Source of the DNA: CAITSH01 sp945892985
Lineage (GTDB): Bacteria; Pseudomonadota; Gammaproteobacteria; Burkholderiales; SG8-39
Direction of reading: 5' to 3'
NCBI GenBank assembly: GCA_945892985.1
Contig: CAMDDU010000065.1
Span: 1-18,919, forward strand
DNA: 18,919 nucleotides
A model generated the notes under the pieces. The model was not told where the DNA came from and searched no databases. It saw only the letters and a list, made by a program, of their open reading frames with translations. Position 1 is the stretch's first letter. The number at the start of each line of letters is the position of its first letter. The translations under genes were made by a program, and so were the position numbers. This document shows positions 1 to 7,057 of the stretch, in pieces.

Positions 1-164
1 GCGCAGTGCGGACACTCAGGCCGTGCCGGCGCCTCATCCTCGATGACATCGATCGAGGATGCGCGCGATTGCATCGACGCCAGTTCGGTGAAAACGGCAT
101 GGCGTTGCTCGCGCGGCAACTTGCCCAGAGTGCTTATCAACCTTGCCAATTCCCTCGTCCTCAA
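1..164 (-). CDS. IS1595-family transposase, N-terminal fragment (partial at window edge)
   Basis: About 54 N-terminal residues of a transposase are visible; the rest lies beyond position 1. The frame reads RELARLISTLGKLPREQRHA, then an acidic linker, then a CPHC cysteine pair at the window edge. This arrangement (short helical N-terminus, then a zinc ribbon opening with CPxC) is typical of the IS1595/ISXO2 group, whose catalytic DDE-type domain would follow. I chose a TTG start at 164 because AGGAG stands 7 nt upstream; GTG codons at 197 and 218 are alternatives. Family assignment rests on recognised motifs, not a search. Transcription would run leftwards, the same direction as the interrupted ihfB. 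Confidence 0.6.
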   Translation of the reverse strand, partial: MRTRELARLISTLGKLPREQRHAVFTELASMQSRASSIDVIEDEAPARPECPHC

Positions 165-270
165 TTCGCGTCTCCTGGTCCAGCGCCTCTGCGCCACACG
201 GCCAGTTTCCGCTCCCACAGGCTCACCAGATGAGCTACCAACATTATTCGCTATATGAGCCTATTTTTTT
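1..270 (-). mobile_element. IS1595-like insertion sequence, 5' end only (runs off the left edge)
   Basis: The minus strand from about position 260 to 1 is one open frame encoding the N-terminus of an IS1595-type transposase, directly downstream of a truncated ihfB. The outer boundary is not resolved. The ihfB match ends at about 265-275, where the minus strand reads an A-rich run, so the terminal inverted repeat probably lies there. The other end and the target-site duplication are outside the window. Confidence 0.55.
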
Positions 271-471
271 CCCCGATTGTGGGTTACGACTAGCGCGCAG
301 TTTGCGGTGACTCAGGCTGAAACTGCCGAAGTGGCGTATCTCGACGCGGTCCCCGTTGCGCAATGCATTTTTCATGGCATCGATGATTGTATTCACCAGG
401 CTCTCGGCATCTTTGGCATCGACTTGCGGATTGCGAAGTGCCAGACGTGCGATCAATTCGGATTTTGTCAT
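244..471 (-). CDS. ihfB: Integration host factor subunit beta, 3'-truncated
   Basis: This gene encodes 75 residues beginning MTKSELIARL, the signature start of IHF-beta, the nucleoid protein that with IHF-alpha bends DNA sharply. Helices 1-2 (about residues 1-40) and the start of the DNA-binding beta arm are present: FGSFSL at 49-54 and RNPQSG at 62-67, including the intercalating Pro64. After residue 67-69 the family sequence stops. The last residues (IGSYSE) appear to be read from the adjacent insertion sequence. Full-length IHF-beta is about 94-105 residues, so the tip of the arm, its return strand and the C-terminal helix are lost. Start at 471 is supported by AGGAAA about 8 nt upstream; an in-frame upstream extension to 588 is probably not used. 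rpsA, the usual upstream neighbour, is absent. The product is likely non-functional or altered, and another ihfB copy may exist elsewhere. Confidence 0.85.
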   Translation of the reverse strand: MTKSELIARLALRNPQVDAKDAESLVNTIIDAMKNALRNGDRVEIRHFGSFSLSHRKLRASRNPQSGKKIGSYSE

Positions 472-508
472 TCTGGCTTTCCTGCCTTTCTGTCGCTTGT
501 GCCCGGCT

Positions 509-560
509 AAAAGTTGAAAGTTAAAAGTTGAAGCTTGAAGCTTAAAAATTAAAAAAATAA
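509..560. repeat. A+T-rich imperfect short tandem repeats upstream of ihfB
   Basis: AAAAGTTGAA occurs at 509-518 and 523-532, and GAAGCTT at 530-536 and 537-543, followed by an A/T run to 560. The block stands out against the GC-rich surroundings. It sits just upstream of ihfB (minus strand) and may contribute to its promoter, but no clear -35/-10 pair is visible. Confidence 0.6.
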
Positions 561-1080
561 GATTGAGCGCCAAGGCTATCCGCATCATTGGCGCGGGGAT
601 ATACCGTGTTTTTGGTATCTGGTAGCTATGGGTAAGAGCGTCAGCAAGTTCGCCATGGCGACAGTTTTCAGCGAAGGGGCGCTGTCTTTATTTTTAACGG
701 TGCCGGTTTTCACCGCATGCTTTTATTGCGCGCAAAAACGTCGATCGCCGTTGACGCTGTGCCTGTGGGCGGGCTTACAAGCGAAGAATAAGATTCGCGG
801 CGAAGCGGGTGGCCGCGCTAAACCGTGGGGCTTGTGGCGGCGCCGGCCCATAGCACGCAGATAGGTATGGCGGCCCCGCCTTGCGAAGGCGGTAGGGCTT
901 GCATGGCTGGTGCTTGCATTGCGGGCACGATCAAGACGCAAGATGCAAGATGCGTCAGGCGATCGTTGTGCGCCAAGGCCGGCAAAGCGAGCCCGGATGG
1001 GCGAACCATGGTGCCGGCGTTTTGCCCTTGTGCGACTAGACTAGAATAGGGCCTGTGCGCTGTTTTTCTTCCACATCACT
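561..1080. other. Gene-poor intergenic stretch with small inverted repeats
   Basis: No convincing gene lies here; the short open frames match no family I know and lack good ribosome sites. Visible structures are a 7-bp hairpin at 876-892 (CCGCCTT, loop GCG, AAGGCGG) and an inverted repeat at 935-956 (GACGCA/TGCGTC) whose loop carries part of a GCAAGAT duplication. rpsA, which normally precedes ihfB, is missing. Confidence 0.5.
1020..1047 (+). promoter_or_regulatory. Possible promoter of the DUF1993 gene
   Basis: TAGAAT at 1042-1047 resembles a -10 box, with TTTTGC at 1020-1025 as a weak -35 at 16 bp. This would give a leader of roughly 40 nt. Only the -10 is persuasive. Confidence 0.3.
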
Positions 1081-1092
1081 TCAGGATCCACT

Positions 1093-1599
1093 ATGTCCAT
1101 TTCCATGTACCAGGCGAGCGTGCCGCGCTTCGTCAACATCCTCGGCAACCTGTCCAACATCCTTGACAAGGCGCAGGCCCATGTCGATGCGAAAAAAATC
1201 GATGCCACCGCGCTGACCACCTACCGCATATTCCCCGACATGCTGCCCATGTCAAAGCAGGTGCAGATTGCCTGTGACACCGCCAAGGGCGTGATCGCGC
1301 GCCTCGCCGGTGTGGATATTCCGGCCTACGAGGACAACGAGGTGACCCTGGCGGACCTGAAGGCGCGCGTCGCCAAGACCATCGCCTTCATCCAGACATT
1401 CACGCCTGCGCAGATTGACGGCACCGAGGACAAAGCCATCGTTACCAAGCGTGGCGACAAGGAAACCCATTACAAGGGCATGCAATTCCTGCTCGGCCAC
1501 GCCGTGCCGAATTTTTATTTTCACGTTACGACCACCTACAACATCCTGCGCCACAACGGCGTGGAAATCGGCAAGCGCGATTTCCTCGGCAACCCCTGA
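1093..1599 (+). CDS. DUF1993 domain-containing protein
   Basis: This 168-residue cytoplasmic protein matches the DUF1993 family (PF09351) along its whole length. It opens MSISMYQASVPRFVNILGNL, has the central FPDMLPM segment near residue 50, and ends with a helical part containing FYFHVTTTYNILRHNGVEIG and DFLG. The family is structurally related to DinB-like four-helix bundles. Its biochemical role is not established, so none is assigned. There is no signal peptide or membrane segment. AGGA stands 7 nt before the ATG. The gene is 39 bp upstream of the metallopeptidase on the same strand, so cotranscription is possible, though a functional link is not evident. Confidence 0.9.
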   Translation: MSISMYQASVPRFVNILGNLSNILDKAQAHVDAKKIDATALTTYRIFPDMLPMSKQVQIACDTAKGVIARLAGVDIPAYEDNEVTLADLKARVAKTIAFIQTFTPAQIDGTEDKAIVTKRGDKETHYKGMQFLLGHAVPNFYFHVTTTYNILRHNGVEIGKRDFLGNP

Positions 1600-1638
1600 T
1601 CATTGGGGTATAGGTAGAGCGCGTGTCGAAAGGCTGAG

Positions 1639-2517
1639 ATGCGGCTCGAGGACGGACGCGAAAGCGACAATGTAGAAGATCGCCGCGGCGAGTCCGTCGG
1701 CCGGGGCGGCGGCTTCGGTGGCTTTGGCGGCGGTTCCATTGGCATAGGCACGGTGGTGCTGGCCTTGGTGGCCTGGTACTTCGGCGTCGATCCGAGTTTC
1801 ATCCTCAACCAAGCCGCGGCGCCCGCATCGGCGCCGGTGGTTTCGCATTCACCGGCCAAGCCGCCGCCGCACGAGGACCGGCAGGCGCGCTTTGTGTCGA
1901 TGATTCTTGCCGACACCGAAGACACCTGGACGGCTATTTTTCGCGAAGGTCGCAGCCATTACGAAAAACCCAAGCTGGTGCTCTTTACCGGTGCTGTGCG
2001 TTCGGCCTGCGGCCGCGCAGAGTCGGCGATGGGACCGTTCTATTGCCCCGGCGACCGCAAGGTCTACATCGACCTGGCGTTTTACGATGATTTGCAAAAG
2101 CGCTTTCATGCGCCTGGCGAGTTTGCCCAGGCCTACGTCATCGCCCATGAGGTCGGTCACCACGTGCAAAACCTGATGGGTATTTCATCCAAGGTGGCGG
2201 CGGCGCAGCAGCGCACCGACAAGGCCGGCGCCAACCGGCTGTCGGTTCGCCTTGAGCTGCAGGCCGACTGCTTTGCCGGCGTGTGGGCCAATCACGCCGA
2301 CCGCGCCCGCCATATCCTCGAGCGCGGCGATATCGAAAAAGGTCTCGCCGCAGCGTCGGCCATCGGCGATGACCGGCTGCAAAAGCAGGCGCGCGGCACG
2401 GTCAGCCCCGAGTCGTTCACGCATGGCTCCTCGGCGCAGCGCGTGCGCTGGTTTCGCCGTGGCATTGACGGGGGCGATTTCAAACAGTGCGACACCTTCC
2501 GCGCGCGCCAGTTGTAG
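1639..2517 (+). CDS. ypfJ: Neutral zinc metallopeptidase, YpfJ family
   Basis: This 292-residue protein matches the YpfJ/neutral zinc metallopeptidase family (PF04228). The N-terminus is charged (MRLEDGRESDNVEDRRG) and followed by a Gly/Phe-rich stretch and one membrane segment at about residues 34-56. A proline/alanine linker leads to the catalytic domain from about residue 80. The zinc site is visible: HEVGHH at 170-175 gives two His ligands and the catalytic Glu, and Glu206 in the LELQADCFAGVWA helix is the likely third ligand. Cysteines near 124, 136 and 211 may form disulfides if the domain is periplasmic. The substrate is unknown for the family. It follows the DUF1993 gene by 39 bp. The ATG start gives the family's usual length and N-terminus. 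Confidence 0.92.
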   Translation: MRLEDGRESDNVEDRRGESVGRGGGFGGFGGGSIGIGTVVLALVAWYFGVDPSFILNQAAAPASAPVVSHSPAKPPPHEDRQARFVSMILADTEDTWTAIFREGRSHYEKPKLVLFTGAVRSACGRAESAMGPFYCPGDRKVYIDLAFYDDLQKRFHAPGEFAQAYVIAHEVGHHVQNLMGISSKVAAAQQRTDKAGANRLSVRLELQADCFAGVWANHADRARHILERGDIEKGLAAASAIGDDRLQKQARGTVSPESFTHGSSAQRVRWFRRGIDGGDFKQCDTFRARQL

Positions 2518-2607
2518 GCCGGTATTGTTGCGCATGGCGCTTGCAGGTTTGATGCGCGGATAAGCGCGACAGCCGTCAGAGGGGCGTCGCCGGAAAATGT
2601 GCGTTCA

Positions 2608-2653
2608 GAAAAAATAGATTTTTCGTCGACCTAAGACCCTTCAGACCCTTAGG
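2608..2653 (-). terminator. Terminator-like double hairpin after the MFS gene
   Basis: Two stems lie between the converging metallopeptidase and MFS genes. CCTAAG (2630-2635) pairs with CTTAGG (2648-2653), overlapping the MFS stop codon. GAAAAA (2608-2613) pairs with TTTTTC (2619-2624) and gives a U run on the minus-strand transcript. It could work in both directions. Confidence 0.45.
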
Positions 2654-3896
2654 ATCCTTTGCGCAGCATCATCAGCGCCAGCAGCGCGACCAGCGATATG
2701 CCGCCTGACAGGGCGATGCCCGCGCCGACGCCATGCTTGTCTAGCGTCAGCCCGAAGGCGAATGGCGCGAAGGCCTGCATGCCGCGGGCGAGCACGTTGA
2801 GCAGGCCTTGCCGGTAGCCGTAGCCGGCTGATCCGAATATCGCCAGCGGCAGCGTGCCCTTGGCGATGGTGATCATGCCGTTGCCGGCGCCGTGCAGCAT
2901 GGCAAAAGCGGCGGCGGCAAACGGTGCGCCGCCAATCAGCGCCAGCACCACAACGCCTATCGGGTGCAAGGCCGTGGCCACGCGCGCGCTGGCAAGCGGA
3001 TGAAAGCCGAAGCGCCGCGCCGTCATGAATTCGGCGAGGCGCGCCGCCACTTGTGCCGGACCGAGCAGGGCGGCTGCGGTGAGCGCCGCCGCGGCGCTCG
3101 CGCCGGCGGCCAGCAGCAGCCCGGGCAGGTGCGCGGCCATGGCCGAGGTCACAAACGAGGTGGCGGCGGCAAACACCGCCAGCAGCCAGAAGGCCAGGCG
3201 TTCGCTTTGCGGCTTGGCGCTGAGGCGGGTGTCGGTCGCAGCGGCGTGCTGCGCCTTGTCCGGTTCGTCGCTGTGGGGCGTGGCCGGAGTTGTATGCGAT
3301 GTGGCGATGGCGATGGCGCCCGTCTTGATGCCGGGAATGAAGCGCAGGTTCACCGGTAGCGCGATGCAAAGGTGCATCGCGGCCCAGATGAAGCAGCTGG
3401 CGCGCCAGCCAAAATGTTCGGCGAGGTAGGCGGTGAGCGGCCAGCCCACGGTGCTGGCAAAGCCGGCGATGAGGGTGATGCCGGTAATGGGCTCGCGCGC
3501 ATGTTTGCCATGCAGCCTGACCAGCGCGGCAAAGGCGGCGTCATAAAGGCCCATGGCCATGGCCGCGCCCAGCACGCACCAGGCGGCAAGCATCATCAAG
3601 CCGTTTGGCGCGAAGCCCAGCATGAGCAGGCCGGCGGCAAACACCAGGTTGGAGGCGGCGAGCATGCCGCGGCCGCCGTGACGGTCGATAAGCCGCCCGA
3701 CCATCGGGCCGCCGAGGCCGGTGAGGATCAGTGCGATGGAGAAAGCGCCGAATACATTGGCGCGGGAGATGTCGAGCTCTTGCGCGATGGGCGCGGCGAG
3801 GATGGCCGGCAGGTAGGTGGAGGAGGCCCAGGCGAGGGTTTGCGTGCAGCCCAGGGCGATTACCTGCGGCAGCGTACCGCGTGTGGCGGGCGTCAT
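2649..3896 (-). CDS. MFS transporter
   Basis: This is a 415-residue integral membrane protein of the major facilitator superfamily (MFS_1 type, PF07690) with about 12 hydrophobic segments in two halves. The loop between segments 2 and 3 carries the family motif as GRLIDRHGGRGML (about residues 67-79). A charged, poorly conserved central loop at about 205-245 (containing HTTPATPHSDEPDK) separates the halves. MFS proteins of this kind use the proton gradient to move small molecules; the substrate cannot be inferred. The ATG at 3896 gives a normal length, but the Shine-Dalgarno match upstream is weak. The gene faces the metallopeptidase and is separated from the secreted-protein gene behind it by 212 bp that hold a 31-nt palindromic repeat. 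Confidence 0.88.
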   Translation of the reverse strand: MTPATRGTLPQVIALGCTQTLAWASSTYLPAILAAPIAQELDISRANVFGAFSIALILTGLGGPMVGRLIDRHGGRGMLAASNLVFAAGLLMLGFAPNGLMMLAAWCVLGAAMAMGLYDAAFAALVRLHGKHAREPITGITLIAGFASTVGWPLTAYLAEHFGWRASCFIWAAMHLCIALPVNLRFIPGIKTGAIAIATSHTTPATPHSDEPDKAQHAAATDTRLSAKPQSERLAFWLLAVFAAATSFVTSAMAAHLPGLLLAAGASAAAALTAAALLGPAQVAARLAEFMTARRFGFHPLASARVATALHPIGVVVLALIGGAPFAAAAFAMLHGAGNGMITIAKGTLPLAIFGSAGYGYRQGLLNVLARGMQAFAPFAFGLTLDKHGVGAGIALSGGISLVALLALMMLRKGS

Positions 3897-3925
3897 GCCG
3901 ACGCCATTTTTTCACCGGACATCAT

Positions 3926-3956
3926 CTGGAAAGCCACGTCTGGCGCGGGTTTCCAG
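3926..3956. repeat. 31-nt palindromic dispersed repeat, copy A
   Basis: The element starts CTGGAAAGCCACGTCTGGCG and ends TTTCCAG, so its ends can pair as a hairpin. The same element lies inverted at 15764-15794: the first 20 nt are identical and only the inner part of the far arm differs. It lies between the MFS gene and the secreted-protein gene, near the MFS start codon. Confidence 0.75.
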
Positions 3957-4108
3957 TCATTCCAACCTTGATGGAGCGTGCTGTCAGCCGGTCCGCTGCG
4001 CCGGCGCCCAGCGCGCGGCGCTTGTGTCACGGTGACAGTGAAAGACACGGCAGTGAAAAAAACGGAGGTGAAAGGCCAAGCTGCGGAGCGCATCCTTGTC
4101 CCTGCCGC

Positions 4109-4861
4109 TCAGCGCTGTTTGCGCTGGATGCAAGCCAGCTCGGGCAGGTCGCGTTCGCACAGCTTCACCGGCTGCAGTTCGCGAAAGTACAAATAGGCGT
4201 TGGCGGCGTTGATAGGCGCATCGGCTTTCGTGAAGGCCTCGGCGCGAACCGAGCGCTGCAACACGAACAAATCGTCACTGCTGCGAATAGCGAGATAGAA
4301 CGCCATCTCGCCCAGTCCCTTGTTGCCCGGCGCGAGCGCCGCCTCGGGCGGCCCGGTGCAGCCCATTACCGCGCCGTGGGCGTCCTGGCCGTCAAGCTTG
4401 GTGTCGCCGAGCGAGAGTGTGATGGCCTTGTCGCCGCAGCTGCCGCGCAGTTCGGCGGCCACCTGCGCCAGCAAGGCCTTGGGCGTGGCCTGTGGATTTC
4501 TAGCCGCGCCCCTGAAGGCTTTGAGCATGATCATTTCACGCCAGTTCTGCGCGGACTGCTTTTCGGGCAGGAACTCCATGCTGTAGGTGTCGCGCCCGGA
4601 TGTTTCCGTGCCGGCCTTCCAGTTGTCCGGAAGGCCGTGAATGATGCGCTGGTTGAACACCGGCGTCACCGCCATGGCGCGGGTGTTTTCATTGGTGATG
4701 GCGCTGATGATTTTGTTCATGTCAGCGAAGTTCGTCGCATCCGCCGCGGTGCCCGCGCCCGGGGCGGCGATGGCGATGGCCAGGACCAGGGCGTGCAGCA
4801 GAGTGTAAGTCCTATGCATAAGGCGGTGCAAAGGGAGCAAAGGGCGGCGCAAAGCGGGCAT
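4109..4861 (-). CDS. Secreted protein of unknown family
   Basis: I do not recognise this 250-residue protein. A signal peptide is clear: a basic start, hydrophobic core HALVLAIAIAAPG, and a likely cleavage after GTAA near residue 40, so the mature part is probably periplasmic. The mature sequence contains a stretch around RDTYSMEFLPEKQSAQNWRE (about 89-108) and four cysteines in two pairs, SCGD/MGCTG in the middle and KLCERDLPELAC near the end, suggesting two disulfides. The start at 4861 is supported by GGAG 8 nt upstream. An internal ATG at 4819 would give a more usual signal-peptide length but lacks a ribosome site. It stands alone, diverging from the TctC gene. No function is proposed. 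Confidence 0.7.
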   Translation of the reverse strand: MPALRRPLLPLHRLMHRTYTLLHALVLAIAIAAPGAGTAADATNFADMNKIISAITNENTRAMAVTPVFNQRIIHGLPDNWKAGTETSGRDTYSMEFLPEKQSAQNWREMIMLKAFRGAARNPQATPKALLAQVAAELRGSCGDKAITLSLGDTKLDGQDAHGAVMGCTGPPEAALAPGNKGLGEMAFYLAIRSSDDLFVLQRSVRAEAFTKADAPINAANAYLYFRELQPVKLCERDLPELACIQRKQR

Positions 4862-4981
4862 GCGATTCTCCGTAATGCTCTACGTGGGTGGATGGGTGGG
4901 GGCGGCTTGCTCTTGTTGCAGGACGAGCATAGCAAAACTGCGGCTGCGGACCTGCAGCGGCGCTGCTGCGTCAGGCTTGCC

Positions 4982-4987
4982 TATAAT
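4982..4987 (+). promoter_or_regulatory. -10 box for the tctC/dctP-like pair
   Basis: A perfect TATAAT lies 35 bp before the ATG at 5022, followed by a strong AGGAGG ribosome site. No good -35 element is found 16-18 bp upstream, so an activator may be needed or promoter strength may be modest. Confidence 0.5.
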
Positions 4988-5021
4988 GTGCGTCCAATAA
5001 GAGGAACCAGGAGGAGGGACC

Positions 5022-6014
5022 ATGACACAGCTTACACGCCGCCGTCTGATCGCAGCTAGCACGGCAGGGGCCGCCAGCCTGTTGCTCGCGCGCTTCAGCG
5101 ATGCCCAGGAAAATTATCCGAACAAGCCCATCAACGTGATCCTGCCGCTGCAGGCGGGCAGCGCATCCGATATCGCGGTACGCGTGTTTTGTGAAAAACT
5201 CGCCGAAGAGATCAAGGGCACGTTTGTGATCGAGAACGTGCCGGGGGCGGCCGGGCTGATCGGCGCCGAGCGCCTGACCAAGGCCACGCGCGATGGCCAC
5301 ACTCTCGGCGCGCTCAACAACAGTATTCTCACCATCCTGCCCAACGTCAAACGCGGCCAGGTCAAGTTTGACCCGCTCGCCGATTTCGTGCCGCTGCGCG
5401 GCATCGCCAGCATCCCGACCCTGCTGGCGGTCAACAAGGACGTGCCGATAAACAATGTCAGGGAACTGGTGGCGTTCGCCAGACAAAACCCGGGCAAGCT
5501 CAATTATTCGAGCGGCGGCCCGGGCAGTCCGCAGCATCTGGCGACTGAAATGTTCCAGGCCATGTCCGGGGTCAAGCTGACGCATGTGCCCTACAAGGGC
5601 GCGACCCAGGCGGCGGCCGATCTTGCCGGTGGCCAGGTGCAGGTGATGTTCATCGCCCACTCGCTGGCGCTGCCATTTTTGCCCGGCGGCAGGGTCAAGC
5701 CGATCGCCTTTGCCGGCGGCGAGCGTTCGATTGCCTTCCCCGACCTGCCCACGGTCGCCGAGGCCGGCCTGTCCGGCTTCGATTACTCATCCTGGGTGGC
5801 CTTGTTCGCCCCGCGCGATACGCCCGCCGCGGTGGTGAAGCTGTTGCGCGATGCGAGCGCCCGGGTATTGGCGCAGGCGTCGATCAAGGAGCGGTTGGCC
5901 AAATCCGGTCTGGAGTTGTGGGACCTGCCGGCCGAGCGCATCAGCGCGGTGATACGCGACGATTACGCGCGCTGGGAAAAAGTCGTCAAGACGCCCGGCT
6001 TCTCGGCTGAGTAG
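5022..6014 (+). CDS. Tripartite tricarboxylate transporter substrate-binding protein (Bug/TctC family)
   Basis: This 330-residue periplasmic solute receptor belongs to the Bug family (PF03401). The N-terminus has a twin-arginine-like signal, TRRRLIAAS at 5-13, then a hydrophobic core and probable cleavage after SDA (residue 28). Family landmarks are present: KPINVILPLQAGSASD (35-50, where most relatives have PGGGTD), ENVPGAAGLIGAE (71-83), THVPYKGATQAAADLAGGQV (about 188-207) and LPTVAEAGLSGFDY. Bug proteins bind carboxylates or small amides, often for TctAB permeases, but no tctA or tctB lies here, as is common for orphan Bug genes in Burkholderiales. The start has an excellent AGGAGG. Its TAG stop is followed in the same frame by the next gene after three codons. 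Confidence 0.93.
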   Translation: MTQLTRRRLIAASTAGAASLLLARFSDAQENYPNKPINVILPLQAGSASDIAVRVFCEKLAEEIKGTFVIENVPGAAGLIGAERLTKATRDGHTLGALNNSILTILPNVKRGQVKFDPLADFVPLRGIASIPTLLAVNKDVPINNVRELVAFARQNPGKLNYSSGGPGSPQHLATEMFQAMSGVKLTHVPYKGATQAAADLAGGQVQVMFIAHSLALPFLPGGRVKPIAFAGGERSIAFPDLPTVAEAGLSGFDYSSWVALFAPRDTPAAVVKLLRDASARVLAQASIKERLAKSGLELWDLPAERISAVIRDDYARWEKVVKTPGFSAE

Positions 6015-6023
6015 GGGCGGCCT

Positions 6024-6986
6024 TTGAGCGATTCAAACACGCAGTCCGCTGCGCGCTGGCGCGGCCGGCAATTTCACAACCAGCCCGAGGACAGTCATAT
6101 CCACGGCTTCCTCGCCGCGCTATGGGACGCGGTGCGCGCCGAGACCGCCGGTCGCGTCGACATCAGCGTGCATGCACGCAATGGTGATATCGCCGGCTCC
6201 GACCCCGGCGCGCTGAAGATGCTGGTCTCGGGCGAGCTGGAGTTCATGACGCTGATGGGTGGCATCATCGGCCAGGTCGTGCCGTCTGCTGAAATCCAGG
6301 GCCTGCCCTTTGTGTTCGATGACAGCGACCAGGTGTTTGCCGTGACCGACGGGCCGCTGGGCGATTACCTCAATCGTGAAATGCAGGCCAAGGGCATATA
6401 CAGCCTGCCCGGTTGCTGTTTTGAAAACGGCTTTCGCCAGATCTACGGTCGCGACAAGCCGGTGCGCGCGGTGGAGGACCTGGCCGGCTACCGTATGCGC
6501 GTGCCGGACGGTCGGCTGTTTGTCGATGCGTTCACGGCGCTGGGTGCGGTGCCGGTCATCGTCAATATCAAGGAGCTTTACGCTTCGCTCAAGGATGGCC
6601 GCGTCGACGGGCAGGAGAACGCGCTGGTGGTGCACAAGGTCAACCGCCTCTATGAGGTGACCAAGTACCTGTCGGTCACAAACCATATGTGGTCGGGCTT
6701 CAACCTCATTGCCAATCTGGTGTTCTGGCAGCGTTTGCCCGCGGATGTGCGCGACATCATCCAGCGCCATGCGCGCAAGCAGGTGCTGGCGCAGCGCGCG
6801 CACACGCGGCGCGAGAATGAGGGCATGCTTGCGCAGTTCATTGCGCGCGGCATGATCGTCAACGAGGCCGATACCGCGGGTTTCCGGGCGAAGCTGGCGG
6901 GGGATTTTTACCGGCGCTGGAAAAACGAACTGGGCGGCACAGCCTGGAAGCTGCTCGAAGCGCAGGTGGGGCGGCTCGGGGCCTGA
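6024..6986 (+). CDS. TRAP-type DctP-family substrate-binding protein without signal peptide
   Basis: This 320-residue protein has the TRAP solute-receptor fold (PF03480). It contains LASGELEFM-like LVSGELEFMTLMGG (67-80), the hinge region ENGFRQIYGR (134-143), LAGYRMRVP (153-161) with the conserved ligand-anchoring Arg159, and SLKDGRVDGQEN. The domain begins almost at once (WRGRQFHNQPEDSHIHGF from residue 12) and no signal peptide exists. The only start available after the upstream TAG is TTG at 6024, with a weak GGGGCGG ribosome site. The frame is the same as the preceding TctC gene. As annotated it would stay in the cytoplasm, unless TAG read-through or an unrecognised export route applies. 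No dctQM adjoins it; the TRAP permease further right has its own dctP. Confidence 0.85.
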   Translation: MSDSNTQSAARWRGRQFHNQPEDSHIHGFLAALWDAVRAETAGRVDISVHARNGDIAGSDPGALKMLVSGELEFMTLMGGIIGQVVPSAEIQGLPFVFDDSDQVFAVTDGPLGDYLNREMQAKGIYSLPGCCFENGFRQIYGRDKPVRAVEDLAGYRMRVPDGRLFVDAFTALGAVPVIVNIKELYASLKDGRVDGQENALVVHKVNRLYEVTKYLSVTNHMWSGFNLIANLVFWQRLPADVRDIIQRHARKQVLAQRAHTRRENEGMLAQFIARGMIVNEADTAGFRAKLAGDFYRRWKNELGGTAWKLLEAQVGRLGA

Positions 6987-6991
6987 GCCCC
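6978..6991 (+). terminator. Short GC hairpin at the end of the dctP-like gene
   Basis: GGGGC (6978-6982), loop CTGA, GCCCC (6987-6991) overlaps the stop codon. There is no U tract, so it is at best a weak terminator or an mRNA end structure between convergent genes. Confidence 0.3.
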
Positions 6992-7057
6992 ATGCCTGAA
7001 GCGCCCGACCCCAGACCCGAAGTCCCGGAGCCAGGGCCCAGGGCCGGCGCACTGCGT

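Noticed and set aside
628..864. 78-residue frame in the gene-poor region
   Set aside because: It shows no recognisable domain, its ribosome site is poor, and it overlaps a hairpin-rich stretch; not enough to call a gene.
3372..3971. 199-residue plus-strand frame over the MFS gene
   Set aside because: It is antisense to a clear 12-segment membrane protein, with no motif or ribosome site.
3731..5059. 442-residue open frame on the plus strand
   Set aside because: It overlaps the secreted-protein gene in antisense, is rich in Arg/Gly/His as expected of a GC-rich shadow frame, and shows no family motif.
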